A DNA stretch of 64,000 bases from NCBI GenBank assembly GCA_029959195.1, contig CP114122.1, forward strand, positions 2,046,001 through 2,110,000. Direction: 5' to 3'. Under the pieces are notes generated by a model. It worked only from the letters and a program-made list of their open reading frames with translations, was not told where the DNA came from and made no database searches. Each line of letters opens with the position of its first letter. The stretch's first letter is position 1. Position numbers and translations under genes: made by a program. Shown piece after piece: positions 24,451 through 37,047 of the stretch. This DNA is from Dictyophora rubrovolvata. Taxonomy: Eukaryota; Basidiomycota; Agaricomycetes; Phallales; Phallaceae.

Positions 24451-25003
24451 ATGAACAACACAACCCTTGTCATTCTTAGGGTATGTTTCCAAATCTTCCC
24501 CCCAATGCTTGTGTACAAATACTGACGAGAATATGGATGCGCTTCAGATGTTCGCGTCTTTGTCTGGAGCTTCTGCTTTAGGTGCCTTTCTCGTGTTCCC
24601 ATTACCCGGTATGTTTATGTACTTTAGCGTCGACGTACTCCGCAACTTGCAACTTCTGTGTTAGAATATCTGCCTGGAAAACGCGCTCTCGCGATTGTAC
24701 TTATGTTGTATCATATGCTCGCAGCGGGAATTCTTTTTCAAGCACCAAGGTTCATACCACATAGCTTCGGTGCTCTCGCGGAGCAGTATGTTCACTTTCT
24801 GCCCCGGTTTTGAGATAAACTAACCGCGCTCGTGACAGGGCCAAACTCACACCGGAGCTGCTTTGGAGCGGTGCACACGGTTTCATTGCGTGAGTTTTGA
24901 TCTTTTCCTACAGATGGTCGGCTATAATTCTATTAGGCTTATCTTCGCGTTCTGGTGGCAAGCCACGCTTGGATCTGCATCCGCTCGTGTAAAGAGGGAC
25001 TAA
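24451..25003 (+). CDS. Small integral membrane protein, unknown function
   Basis: Small multi-exon protein of about 110 residues: MNNTTLVILR, then MFASLSGASALGAFLVFPLP, EYLPGKRALAIVLMLYHML, AAGILFQAPRFIPHSFGALAEQ, AKLTPELLWSGAHGFIA and LIFAFWWQATLGSASARVKRD. Four hydrophobic segments suggest a four-span membrane protein. I recall similar unnamed proteins in other agaricomycetes but know no function. The start at 24,451 lies directly after a good acceptor and keeps every exon in frame. Confidence 0.65.
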
Positions 25004-25126
25004 ACAGTCATACATGTATTTTCCACCTCAAAATCTAATTCTTGTGTGTGGAAGAATGATTATTGAAGTAATCTCAAGAGTTTGATATTTTATACTTTTG
25101 TTCATAGCATAAAGTATTTCTATAAA

Positions 25127-26291
25127 TCACGGTTTTTTCATGAAATTTTCTGAGCCATCTTCGCTCTCATTTTGTTCTGTTCCTTCCTTTTCTCCTTTGT
25201 TTTCTCGCGCAAGTCGTTGTAACAGGACCCTTGTACAATTCTGCAAAGCCAATGCCTCATCGTTCAGCGCGAGTCCACATCCGGCCCACCGAATCTTACA
25301 GTTATTATCAACGAGGTACACGTATCCGATGTGTTTATTGACCATTCCCATTGGTTCTCTGAGGTACTCCATATTCTGTCTGGAGACGAGGTATGTCGAC
25401 TGATGTTGTTTCGGCACACGTGAGCGGATGGATGCTAGAAAAAGTGAGACAAGAAATCCCTTTAATGGATTTTCTTGTAGATTGATCTGGTAAGGTAATG
25501 AAATCATTTCTGCTACATGGTGAAAAGAAAGCCTCGAGCGTACCTGGATAAAGCGGAACAAGGGATTGGATGAGTGTGCTTCTAAGGCGGGTGCGGTGAA
25601 AGAAACGGAGTGTTCCTGGGCATAAAGTAAGAACAATGGTTTAATTACGAACTCATTTATACCTCTGATCTAATGGAAGATAACATCGATATTATAGATA
25701 TATGTCCTGCACACAAATCGGTCGTGTGAGCGGTTTCCTGGGGAGTCAAGGCTACTCCCGAAACGTCCGGATAATACAACGCTTTCTATGGATGGATCAA
25801 TGTATATGAAACGTATGTAAATGAGAGAACTAACGTCTTCACGGATGAGAGATTCCGGTGCTATCCATGTCTTTCCTTCATGCATACGAAGAGCATTGTA
25901 GTCCTGAAAGTATCCCTTCGAAGCTTCCTTCACTCTACTCAGAGTGTTAATTAAAATGTTAAGCCATTTCTAGGATTATCACCTACAGATGTCGTCTTTT
26001 TTGAATATGCTTATCATAATTTAGTATGTCTTCCTTTTTTTGCTGCCATGTTAAAGGTGCTGAAGTAGGCTTAGTCTCTATACCGAGTGGTCGGGAAAGT
26101 CTCTCCAATTTCGCCGCCTGATCTTCCTCGTCTTCGGAAGTCTCGGAGGAAGTAGCAGAAGTATTCTGTTTAGAGTCTATCTGGTTCCATCTTTTAAAGA
26201 TAATGAGATTGGGACCGGTCGGTTTGAATAAAATGGGCATCGAGTGGACATGATGTCTGCTCACTTGGAGCATCATTGTACGGTCACACAT
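25127..26291 (-). CDS. ATP10: Mitochondrial ATP synthase assembly factor Atp10
   Basis: Inner-membrane factor that helps Atp6 enter the ATP synthase Fo part. The N-terminus is basic and mitochondrial-like (MLQVSRHHVHSMPILFKPTG). Spliced landmarks: EASKGYFQDYNALRMHEGKTW, APESLIREDKALYYPDVSG, AHTTDLCAGHISIISMLSS, HSVSFTAPALEAHSSNPLF, STYLVSRQNMEYLREPMGM, NKHIGYVYLVDNNCKIRWAG, and NCTRVLLQRLA, then an acidic tail. The HIGYVYLVD...KIRWAGCG block is the family signature. The start could be either of two nearby ATGs. Confidence 0.9.
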
Positions 26292-26419
26292 TTCAGTCAC
26301 GTATCATTTTCCAATTGTCAGCTTAAAGCGTATTGTTTTGGTTTTGAAATGATGGACATGTGTACATATAGCATTGATCATGTCATAATGTAGAAGTATA
26401 GAATAAGGAGAACAGTGAA

Positions 26420-27092
26420 TCATGCGACAAGCTTGACAACACCACCCGCTTCCTTGATTTTTGCTCTGAAGGTAGTTTAGTAGGAACGACCTTTCTTTCT
26501 TAGATTGACAGTGGACTCACTCTGCTCTGGCAGACACGAATCGGGCTTTGACAATGAATGGTAATTTGGGAAGGCTGGAATAAAATCTTCGGCTTCTGTT
26601 CCTTAAAATATCTAAGATGAAAACTCACTGGCCACCTCCGAGAACTTTTCCATAATTGTGCTGCACGGTATCGATGACAGGAACAACTTCTGAATCCGAA
26701 GTTAAATCCTTCTTCTGTTCTTCCGGGACGAGGGCCCACAATTTGTCAACGTTGATTATTGGTCTCCAATGCGAGTTCTGTGTTAAGTGGAAGTGACGCA
26801 TACCGACCTTACCGAAGTAACTAGACGTGGAACAATTAGTCTTGGGGCCTTATTATCAACAAGTTCTGCAATCCCTACCCTGGATGGTATTTGTCCATGT
26901 TCGTTCTGAAAAAAAAAACAATCCGTCAAACGGCCTTGTTATCCGTATGGCAAGTCAGATTGCTCACCTATGGTGGTGTTGACCACCAGCGAGACCACGA
27001 CCACCGGGGTGTTTCCGGTGTTTTCCTACACGACCGTGACCGGCAGAGACATGACCTCTGTGTTTACGGGTTTTCGAGAATCGGGTGGGCAT
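26420..27092 (-). CDS. RPL28: 60S ribosomal protein uL15 (L27a/L28)
   Basis: Large-subunit ribosomal protein. It starts [20 protein letters not shown], then [22 protein letters not shown], the Gly/His/Arg-rich uL15 N-terminus that reaches into the rRNA. After introns: [71 protein letters not shown], and [13 protein letters not shown]. Normal length, near 150 residues. Confidence 0.95.
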
Positions 27093-27780
27093 TGTAGTTA
27101 GGAGTCTGTTGGAAGAAAGCTGTATATTAGCTGGTCACATCCACCGCATTCACATTGCATCCATCGCATCGCCGTCCAAATATCCGCACAAACAGATAGA
27201 ATATGCGACCAGGATGATCGCGAAAAGAATATCTCCATGCCTTTGATATACATAATAACGTGAATACTCACTTTGAGGATGTTGAAAACGGTGTCGGGCC
27301 CTTTGCAAATCTTGAGGATTAGCGCTCGTGAGCTGTTGAGGCGGAGTTTCATCTTCCTTTCGCCAAACTTTTCTTCCTTCTGACTTTCTTTTCTTACTCA
27401 AATCGTTGAGGACCGAAGTATTGATCAAGGTAAATTTCATTTCATTTTTTTTCTCCAGCATGATGGTTTTATATTTATTGTCTGTGAATCATTTATGATC
27501 ACAAATTATCACTTCACTGAATCGTTGTTCCGTTTCCGATGAACGTTTTTTTCAAAGTGCTGACGCGTCTTTTCTTAGGTCTTCTACTGTGAGGTAACCA
27601 ATTATTTTCATTTTCTCCGTCGCATGATTATACGTTTCGTTTTTTTATCTGTCAATCCTCCGAGTGCTTTGCACGCTGGAGAGGAGTGAAACCGCCACTA
27701 TGGCGTTATGACCTTCCTAGACTGCAAATTGAGTTGCGTAAACTAATACTATGTTTAGCCTTGGCTCTTCATAACGAGCG
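27093..27780. other. Divergent promoter region, uL15 / RPB11
   Basis: On the minus strand an intron-like stretch with donor GTGAGT (near 27,270) and acceptor near 27,105 lies just before the uL15 start, so the leader is probably spliced. A frame starting MLEKKNEMKF (27,461 downward) covers the presumed leader; I recognise no family and treat it as a chance or upstream ORF. Confidence 0.4.
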
Positions 27781-28344
27781 ATGAACGCTCCTAACCGTCA
27801 TGACTTGTTTGTGTTAGAGGATGGTGAAAAAGGGTATAATGCACATTCCAACTTGTTTAATACCGATGATGTTTATCTTTTTTATTTTTATTTCCACAGA
27901 GTTGAAGTCATAGAAGACACTAAGATACCGAACGCAGCTACTTTCAAGGTCATCAAGCAGGATCACACGTTGGCAAACATGCTTCGCGCGTATGTTTTGT
28001 GTTCGTCAGCCTCTCATCATTATTAATTTTCCAACTTCAGCCAACTCCTCGCTACACCTTCCATATTATTTGCAGGGTACAAAGTACCCCATCCCCTTGA
28101 ACCGCATTTCATTCTCAAAGTACAAACTGATGGGTCTATCACACCCACTGAAGCAGTTGAACAGGCTGGCAATGCTTTGCTCAAACTCATCAGTGATCTA
28201 CAAGCCAAGTTCAAGGCGGAATTCGCCTACAAAGATGTCGAGGGGGTTGATGGCGTCGTCGAGGATCCTTATGGTACTCTTCCGAGTGGTATGGCCACTT
28301 CGGCTTGGGGTTCCAGCGCTAGAGACTATGCCGATTATTCTTGA
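27781..28344 (+). CDS. RPB11: RNA polymerase II subunit Rpb11
   Basis: Small polymerase II subunit that pairs with Rpb3 during core assembly. It begins MNAPNRHDLFVLEDGEK, and after the first intron VEVIEDTKIPNAATFKVIKQ and DHTLANMLRA, the alpha-like dimerisation motif. The next exons give QLLATPSILFAGYKVPHPLE, PHFILKVQTDGSITPTEA and KLISDLQAKFKAEFAYKD, ending ARDYADYS. Length is near 140 residues, somewhat longer than yeast because of the acidic/serine tail. Confidence 0.94.
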
Positions 28345-28818
28345 GGGTTTGGTTTTCCATTTATTTTCGTCCACTAATGATATCAAATTAATTGTATCTT
28401 TATCTCTTCCAAATATAAATTGTATCATTAATGTCTCCGTTTTGTGCATGTAGGTGACGTTTGTGGGTCTATCTCTTAATGAACACTCGCTGCGGACGTA
28501 TCGGCTTCTTTTGTTTATTTTAGGAATTACCAATGTGAAGTTCTTAAACATACCTCGAGTAAGACGAAAAAACGCGGAATGGTGCCAGCCTAATTATATT
28601 GCCACCCACATGAATGAGCTTCGAAATAATTCGCAGTCCAATCGGAGACACTAACATCATGTTTCGTGTTAAGGATCTGGGGTTCATTTTTCCCATTTGA
28701 CTGGCTTCCGAGGAGAGTCTGCATTTTTCGGCGTGTGAGATATCTTGTTGGTGGGGCCAATTGCTCTGGAAACTGATTATGCTATAGAGGGTCTCCTTCA
28801 AGTTCAACGTAACCCACC
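28345..28818. other. Intergenic
   Basis: About 470 bases between RPB11 and the P450. No recognisable gene, RNA or repeat. Confidence 0.45.
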
Positions 28819-31342
28819 ATGTCGCCCTTTCAGTCCTTTGTGAAGTTCATTCCAGGCAGTATAACCTTTAAACCGCTAATCAGTGGCATTGTGATTCTGA
28901 CACTGCTCAATATCACCCTCAAATCCTGGAAAGCTTTGCAGAAGATTGGGTATTATTTCTTTGTAGAACCACCATTCGTTCTCTAAAGTCTTATCAGATT
29001 CAAGCCAGGGTTTCGTACCATCATTGGTCCCGATTCACTTTTGAGTGAAGTGCGTCAAAGCTGTGAGATGTTTGACAATGCCTAATTGGGATTTATTTAG
29101 CTTTTGGGAGGATATATTCCGTATATTTGCAGTGGGCGATCATGGGCGATGAGGTTAAAGCATAAACGTGAACTGGTAGATTTAATATATGGGCATGGAA
29201 TTCACACACCTTCTGTTTAGCTTACGCAAACATAAAGAAAGATATCATATCCCATGTTAGTAACTAACTGTTCACCAATTGTATCTCGAAGTTAAAATGG
29301 AAAACCCTCCAACAGTTTCAGATCTACCCTACCGTTCGCTCATATTTTTTTGTTTCGGATCCTTATGCCGCCAAGGTTTAAATGTTTTATTCCTAAATGG
29401 CATTCACCCATTCACATACTCGATCAGGAAATAACATCTAATCGTGCTCGCTTTCCCAAATATACCCCGACTTACGATGTTTTGGAGTATTTTGGTTCTA
29501 ACATTCTCACTACAGAGCATGAACAATGGAAACATCAAAGAAAATTGACGTCGCCAACGTTTTCTGAGGTGAGATATATTGTTGAGATTCGAGAAGTTAA
29601 AGTATAAAACCCAGTTTCGAAAAATCGTTCAATAGAAGAACAACCGGCTTGTGTGGCAGGAGACCGTCCGTATAGTCCAGAGCATGTTTGACAACTGGGG
29701 CCACGAGAATAAAGAAGTGTCTGTTGACCACTGTCTGGAAGTTACTTTGCCGGTATGTACACATCTGTCTACTATGCACTTTTTTTTATTTCATGCTTAA
29801 ACATAAATATCAGATCACTTTGATGGTAATTAGCGGTGCAGGTTCATTATCCCGTTTTCTTAGTCTCTATAAGCCTTGCTAAACTTCTACGCTAGGATTT
29901 GGCCGACGGATATCATGGACAGAAGATAAAAATGTTCCTGCGGGACATACCATGTCTTTCAAAAACGCCCTGCAGCGTGTTTCTAGTTATATGATCCTCA
30001 TTTTCGTCTTACCCAAACTGTTTTTCTCGTTGACAAAGAAGTTGAAAACTGCATATCAAGCTAAGGATGAATTGCTTGTGAGGAGGTTCATTCAGTTCAT
30101 AAGAACTTGAATTAATATCGAAACTTCTAGATTTACATGAAAGAAATGATTGAACAACGTCGTGAGGACCTTTCAGAAGAACGATGCGATCTTTTCAGTG
30201 CTCTTTTGAGAGCGAACGAATTCAGCACTAAAGATGAAGGCAAACTATCAGAAAGCGAGTTACTAGGAAATATTTTTATATTTCTTTTGGCAGGCCATGA
30301 AGTTTGTGTTCCAGTTCTTTTGTCGTTTTTCGTTCCAACCGATTAATAGACTACTGCACATACCATGTGTTTTGCCCTTGGCCTACTAGCACTTGAACAG
30401 GAAGAACAAGAAAAAATGTATCAACACATTGTATCAATTCTTGGTCCGGATAGAGACGTACCGGTATGAACATTTACTACCACAACGTATTATTAATCTT
30501 CAATGAAACGCTCTAGTTTTATGAAGAATTCAATGCATTAACATATGTTATGGCAGTCATTAATGAAACATTACGATTATTTCCTCCTGTACGTGAACTA
30601 CCTAACGTGAATACTCAAACACTCATGGGCGGAATCAGGTTAATATCATTCCTAAAGAAACGTCGGAGGACGTGCTCCTTCCCGTAGCTTCCTATGACGG
30701 TAAAATTGAATCGTTTGCTGTTCAAGAAGGGACATGCCTCTTTATCAATGTTGTCGGTCTTCATTACAACCGTGAGTTTCATCATTCTTTTATATGCATA
30801 TATGTGGTTTACATGGGAAACCAGCCCAATATTGGGATGAACCCGAAACATATAACCCTTCTAGGTTCTTAGGCGAATATAACCGGGATGCTTTCATACC
30901 CTTTTCAGCAGGTAGGTTGATTATTATAGAGAGTTCAAGCTCAGAGATAAGCTTTATCTTTTAGGGGCACGAGCTTGTATAGGTCGGGGGTAAGTCTCGA
31001 CTCGGACCTTTTTATTTTTTTAAAAAACAGGGTTAACGATATATATTAGGTTTGGAGAAACCGAAGTAAGCACCATGAATATACTGCTTTCAACACTAAC
31101 CTGGAGAATGTTTTTAAAGATGGTTGCAGCACTTGCCATGATTATTCTGAAATACAAAGTAGAGGTAAAAAATCCTGAGCTCTACGCTGGAATGAGTAAA
31201 CTTGAACAACGAGAAAAACTTTTGGCTAATAGACCTTCGTTGACTCTAACGTGAGCATTTTTTCGTGACTGTGAATATATATCCTGACTCTTTCCTTAGC
31301 CCTCTTAATGTCCCCCTCGTTTTTAAGAAAAGAACGCTATGA
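28819..31342 (+). CDS. Cytochrome P450 monooxygenase
   Basis: Membrane-anchored haem monooxygenase. The N-terminus MSPFQSFVKFIPGSITFK and the following hydrophobic stretch form the ER anchor. Spliced landmarks: FQIYPTVRSYFFVSDPYAAK joined to EITSNRARFPKYTPTYDVL, WKHQRKLTSPTFSE (C-helix WxxxR), FIFLLAGHE joined to TTAHTMCFALGLLALE (I-helix AGxxTT), INETLRLFPPV (K-helix ExxR), YNPSRFLGEYNRDAFIPFSA and the haem loop FSAGARACIGRG with its Cys ligand. It ends VPLVFKKRTL. About thirteen small exons; all key motifs are present, so it looks functional. Substrate unknown; no biosynthetic cluster surrounds it. Confidence 0.9.
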
Positions 31343-33189
31343 TATTATCATTCTATACGTTTTGTTGTGGTTTATTCGCAGATTGTCCAAGTCCTGAATT
31401 CACTCCCCAGTATTTATTTACTTTTGATTTTTTGACTATCGCGTTTATAACCGAGGCTGGTCATGAAGTTTTTAATAGACTCGCTGGCATTTTCCAATAT
31501 AGTGTGTCGAATCAGCGTCGAGCGCACGGAGTCAAGGAATCGGGAACCTACATGTGTAAGACAGTGATAAGGGGTTACGATTTCAAATCTACGAGTGTCA
31601 ATGACAAGATACCACTGAAGTTCTTCTGTAATTCCCAGAGCCTCCTCGAGTTGGCGTAAGAGTTTCGCGGGAACTCCATCGTTTAAACCTCAGTCACCTC
31701 AAATCCTTCATTATTATTGTATCGCAAGGTGTTCAACAAGATTTTTGCTAGTTCTCGCCGGAAACTAGGAATCAGAACCGGGAGACTTCGCGGGGGCTCG
31801 CCGAATCTAACAAAAAACGCTGCAATACACAACTTCAGTGTTCGGGGCTCAAATCAGTGCAAGTCCGTTATTGTTTTTATTATTCCCGTAGCTTCAATTG
31901 ATTGGCTGTTTCTCTAAGAAAACACGTTCCTCCATTGTGAATCAATTGTCCTAGGCCATCATAATCTCTGCCCCAAATTATTGACTACTGGATTATTACC
32001 CCGGAGCGCATGGAAATAAACAAAAAGACACAAAAATATCTCTTTCTGACATAGGCATAAAATAAAAAATGACTGCGTTTACTAAAGACACGTCCTATTG
32101 TTTGAGAGTCGCTCCGGGCTAGAGAGGCCGAAGAGGCCATCCCAGTCAAGTGAACAATTATCTATTTTATTCCCAAAACATGAATTGACTTACTCTATTA
32201 AGTTTACAATCAAAAGTGAGAGAACAGCATATAAAATGCAGTCGAATAGACGGTTTTCGGACAGTTTAGTTTCTCATCATTCCTCTCTTCTCCGCTCAGT
32301 CCAACATCATTTGGCGCAATCCCTCAGCTGCATTCGGTGCAGCGTATCCTCTAAAGTGGCGGATTGAATAATGTAAGTTTTATGACACTTCTAGACTGTA
32401 TACTTATGCCATTGTAGATTATAGAACTAGCTTACTCTGCGGCATGTAAATAGCAAGGTGGCGGACTAGAATAAACAATTTTTAAATCGCACGCGTGAGC
32501 ACTGGATAATAATCATCGGTCGTAGAGCCACCGTGCAAGGGGCATACATCGAACTTTCTGATCGTGAGCAAACTGACCACTCTTCCTGTCAGCCGTTCAT
32601 TCCCCAATCAGTCAGAACAAGAAAAGCGACCCTTTGGTCGAAGAAACAAAATAAAGGCTGATTATTCGTTTTAACAACAGATTCAGTATCACACGCGTTC
32701 GATGTCGACAAGGACTGTATAAATTCAATATGAAAGAAACAGGAACAGAACTTTGGTCACGACAATAAGATAGCCGCATTTACCCCTGTGGACAGACAAG
32801 GACCACTCACTAACATGTGTTTTCTCTATTTTTTCTTCAGAGTATCGCCACTCGAGTCTTGTTTCGCTTATGAACTTAGATCCTTACCCTGCAAACATGA
32901 GTGAGTCCTTGTTGATCGAAACATGATGGGCCTTCGACATGCCGACGTCATAGAGATCCCCCCCTTTGAACGATCTCTCATTTGTGGTCAATGTTGAAAT
33001 TTTAGGGTGGCTTGCATGCTGTTCTCGCCTTCGCATAACGACGGCAGCATTACGCGGTCCTTTATCTGAGTTTACGCATCGCCGTTGCGTCTCATATAAA
33101 ACGGACATTCTATCCATGTCCGGTTTATAACAAGAAATTTCTTCTTTACCACATTCATTGATCAAAAACTGCTTCCCCTCCCCTCTGCG
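31343..33189. other. Gene-poor stretch
   Basis: About 1.85 kb in which neither strand shows a convincing gene. Short frames occur but have no recognisable motif. The end (about 32,900-33,189) is probably the promoter of the zinc-finger gene. Confidence 0.45.
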
Positions 33190-35435
33190 ATGTCGTACCC
33201 TTTCAACCACAACTTCGATCAGTCTGACCTTTTCGATGTACCTTTGGAAGCCCTTCCTTTTGATGACTTCCAAAGTTATTTCGAAGCTCGACTCTCCCAA
33301 CCCTCTCAAACGGCCGGCCCCTCTTCCCCTAAACGTCCTCAGCAGTTTCTATCTATCCCGTCAACCTCCCACCCAAACTCATGGCACTCAGACGCGTCAT
33401 CGTCTTCAAACCTCCCTCCCGTCTCAGGAAGTTCTCTATTCCCTTCGAGCGCATGGACACCAGACGCGTCATCCTCAAATTTCTATTCTGTCTCAGGCAG
33501 TTCACAGAACGCGCTTCCCCCACCCCCATTTGCATCCTTAACTGACAACGATTACGCCTTTCTCGTAAACATAGACCCCTCGTTTCTTGCTGCCGATCTT
33601 GCCAATGGTGAGCCCCTTTTCAGGATTTTTTCCCCTTCATTTTCATTAACACTTTTTGTAGTTGTGGCCAACCATTCTATATCAACCGTATCCGAGCCGT
33701 TTGGACACGGTTCACCCTCAAGAAAAAGACCCCGCCCAAATGAAGAGTTTGAAGGCTCTAATAACGCGTTTCCTGATAATAAACGTCGTAAACTGTCCAC
33801 TGGTGGCCACCCAAGCTTACGCAGTACGTCATGACAAAACTTTTCGAGCGTGACTTCATGTTGATCGACGCGTTGTTTTCTCAGGCGTTCTTCCCCCGAC
33901 AAATACATACAAGAACAACAAGAAAAACATAATCCCTAACAACGACTTTTGTAAGTGATGATCGACTTTGATATTTTTATCTTTGTTAACAGTTGAGTAT
34001 AATATTATTAGACCTACCAGCACCATCGGCTTCGACTTCCCATTCCAATGCGATACTCTCAGCACAAGCATATTATCCGAACCCCCAAATCTTTGACAGT
34101 ATGTCTATGCTTTGTTTAGTATATACTCATCCCTTGACACGTGTTCGACAGAACCTGGTTCTTTCATAAACGTTCCTCCTGCTCCTTCAGTTACTACTAG
34201 TTTCCTGCCCATTTCTGTGGCTGCTACTACTCAAACCAGTCCCGGTACACCAGGATGGAACATTGATCTAAATGCGGACATTTATGCTCCTTTCATGAAC
34301 GTTCTGCCTTCTGTTTATTCCGCTATCCCACCGGTCCATGTGTCTGGAACATTAACTCAACTGGTACCTCACAATGCAGGCCCAGTTGACGGCAATGTAA
34401 ATGCGAATTTGCATGCTGGTTGGTCCTACTTTCATCTTGTGTCAAATCTTTGGCTGATATGTGTAGCCGCAGCGACCTCTGACGCGCTCGCTTGGGATTC
34501 TCTATCATATTTCACGTCCAATGATATGACAAGAGGACCTATCGATTGGACCACAGGCTTACCAAGCCCAGATGACTTTTATAATCCCATGCGTAAGTGT
34601 TTTTTATTTCACTAATGATTCGTTGGATTGACGAGTTACATATTGTGTATAGCCTTTCCTTCGGTTGCCTCAGAGTCGTCGATTGTTGTTCCGCCGTTTT
34701 TGGGACAACAAACCCTGACTAACGAAACGGTATATCGCTCAACGGAAAGCATGAATCACACGAACACGGTTGCAAACAGTAAGTCTCAGTTTTATCTTAA
34801 ATGTGAACAGTCGAATTGACAAGGTCATATAAGCTGCAACCTACTCGAGTGTCGTCGACTTTCGTCAACACTTGAGCTCCACCTTCCAGATATCGACGAC
34901 GGGGCATGTCGCAAATGCGATCATGCCCAACGCTAAGGTGCCATCGACATCGGTGGCACAAAGTGTTGACCCCTTCGCGATAACATATGAATGTCTTGAA
35001 CCAACACCACCTTCCCCTTCCCCTTCACCAACCTGCAGCCCTAAACGAAAAGGTCCCCAAAAACGGGAACCCAAACCTTTTCCAGATGAAAAATTATGGT
35101 ACCATAATGGCAAAAAATATGTTTGCCGTTATAAGGGACCAGACCGTCCAGAGGGCTGTACTCAAGAGTCGGGTTCGCGACGGAACCTTGTACGTCACAT
35201 TCGTGCGCATGCTAAAAGAGAGTTAGGCATGCATGATCTAGCAGCCGATGAAAGGGTCGCTTTCAATGGGCTGCCGGAGGGACTGCTGAGAGTCGAAGCG
35301 AGATGTAAGCTTGCCCATGCCGAGCTCCACAAATGTGCCTTTTATCGTGAACACGGCCGTCGCTGGGTCGTGCTTACGATGGAACGGCCAGATAATCTGG
35401 AGCGGATGCACAACGCAGCAAATCACGATCGGTGA
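33190..35435 (+). CDS. Ser/Pro-rich C2H2-like zinc-finger protein, putative transcription factor
   Basis: Starts MSYPFNHNFDQSDLFDVPLE, an acidic/hydrophobic stretch like an activation region, followed by long Ser/Pro/Thr-rich segments. Two basic patches (SPSRKRPRPNEE and DNKRRKLS) look like nuclear signals. Several introns with matching phases were followed (donors at 33,608 and 33,832; acceptors at 33,661 and 33,883). The last exon has SPKRKGPQKREPKPFPDEKL, then a single zinc finger: YVCRYKGPDRPEGCTQ followed by RRNLVRHIRAHAKRE, with Cys-x10-Cys and His-x3-His, a wider Cys spacing than usual. A conserved-looking tail with LAHAELHKCAFYREHGRRWV follows. Targets unknown. Confidence 0.7.
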
Positions 35436-36402
35436 CAGCAGTCCCGTCCACGGAAGAGGCGGAAAACGAAGGTCTCATGCCCAGGTCTTTGTCGGGAGTC
35501 GAAGTCAAGAACACTTCTATCTATATTTTTTTCCCCTTTTGATTTCCTGTCAATGTATAGTAGAATAATACCAGCAATCATGTACAAACACATACCATCA
35601 TGTATTTTCATCTTTATTTTTATCGTTAGCATACCGTCCTGTACCAACGACATACCATGTATTCTCATCCTCATCATTGTATTCATCTGTATTTCGTCGT
35701 CGTCGTCGCTGGACCGCGATAGAAATAACAAGAGATAAATGCCCAAGTTGGAGCTTTTTGAAACAATAAGGTCGCCTTATATATACGCTTGCGTCCGAGA
35801 AACAATAAGAAACAAAGGCTCAAAGGGCGTGTGTAGTCGTGTATCGATCGTTTACTGGCCCTTTGTAAAGAGGCCTTTGTCTGATGTCATACCGGTAACC
35901 GAGCCGGCGGTCACGTGGTCACGTGCCTGAATTGAGTAATCAAAGGCCACCAAATTCCGCTTCGTGCCTACCCACTGCTTTTTTTGAATAGATTCCAAGG
36001 CTCGGAGTACTCTGTGATTAGGTCCTACTGAGTCCTATACTGACTTAGAGAATTTAATTCGTGAGTTTAAAGCACATATGGTGTCACGTCTTCAGACTCG
36101 GAACCAGTAGTTTTTCCTTCCTTGAGATTGCAACCTCACCGCCGGGTTTACGTGTATGAGTTCAACTAGGGTACTACCCATTATGCTCCCATAAAGGATC
36201 CTAACTTACATGAACATGTCTACATCGACAAGCAGTTGGTCTGGTTAATCGCTGGCACATCGCACACTGCAGGTTTATAGACTGATACACCACAATTTCA
36301 TTCGTTAGCAGATATAGAGTACAGGTATAGGCTACGAACTCACCTTGGCTATCTAAAGCGTGGCGAGAAGGTTATAGCAACAGCTCGCAGCATCACCAAA
36401 AA
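35436..36402. other. Intergenic
   Basis: About 970 bases. It contains CGTCGTCGTCGTCG near 35,696 and nothing else I can name. Confidence 0.4.
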
Positions 36403-36681
36403 TTGATATACATACATATCCGTTCAACTGCACCCGAATCAGACGACAATAACAATAGATTGGATGAATCGATGGATCCCAACGAACAAACGAGATCACT
36501 CATTTCATCACGATACCGACAACTCGAGGTCATCATGAAATCAGCTTCAGAAGCCTGGAAACATGTATGCGCAAAATTCGATAACCAATCAGATGTAATA
36601 TTGTGCACATCTTTGACTTATTTAGAAGGACAGCCACCATGGGCTCGGCTGAGTCGAGTTCACTTTTTGTGCGTACTATGA
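36403..36681 (+). CDS. Unknown short ORF, possible first exon
   Basis: An open frame whose likely start is the ATG at 36,472 (MDPNEQTRSLISSRYRQL). It reads EVIMKSASEAWKHVCAKFDN, amphipathic and gene-like. Possible downstream exon pieces lie near 36,773. I do not recognise it. Confidence 0.25.
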   Translation: MIYIHIRSTAPESDDNNNRLDESMDPNEQTRSLISSRYRQLEVIMKSASEAWKHVCAKFDNQSDVILCTSLTYLEGQPPWARLSRVHFLCVL

Positions 36682-37047
36682 ACTCTAATTCGCAGTGGTG
36701 TCGATGGTGATGCTAACTAGGGTAATCCAATGAAAATGGTTTCCAAATGAATTGTGTGATGTTTTTCAACAGAACTGCTCCACGTCTCCACCGAAGGATT
36801 GCATACACCTTCGACTTTTGGACATGATGTGAGTGAGCTATGGCTTGTTTTCGAAGACAGCGTTCATAGTCAATGTTCGGACCACCATCTTCAATTACAC
36901 CTCTCATGTTCGTGTAATGCTTAAAACCCTTTTTCTTGGTCATTTATTCTTGCACGTTCTCAAAAAGGAATGAACAATTGCAGTAAATTTAATATATACA
37001 TAAAACAAATTCTTTGAATCACCTAATCCTTCGCCAAGCCGATTAGA
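36682..37047. other. Intergenic
   Basis: About 370 bases at the 3' side of the seven-span gene. A minus-strand frame at 36,713-36,943 (starting MTKKKGFKHYTNMRG) shows no known motif. Confidence 0.35.

Noticed and set aside
27150-27461. Minus-strand ORF starting MLEKKNEMKF as a gene
   Set aside because: It covers the likely spliced leader of the uL15 gene and shows no family pattern.
32884-33309. 141-codon minus-strand ORF
   Set aside because: It overlaps the start of the zinc-finger gene in antisense and has no recognisable domain; probably a shadow.
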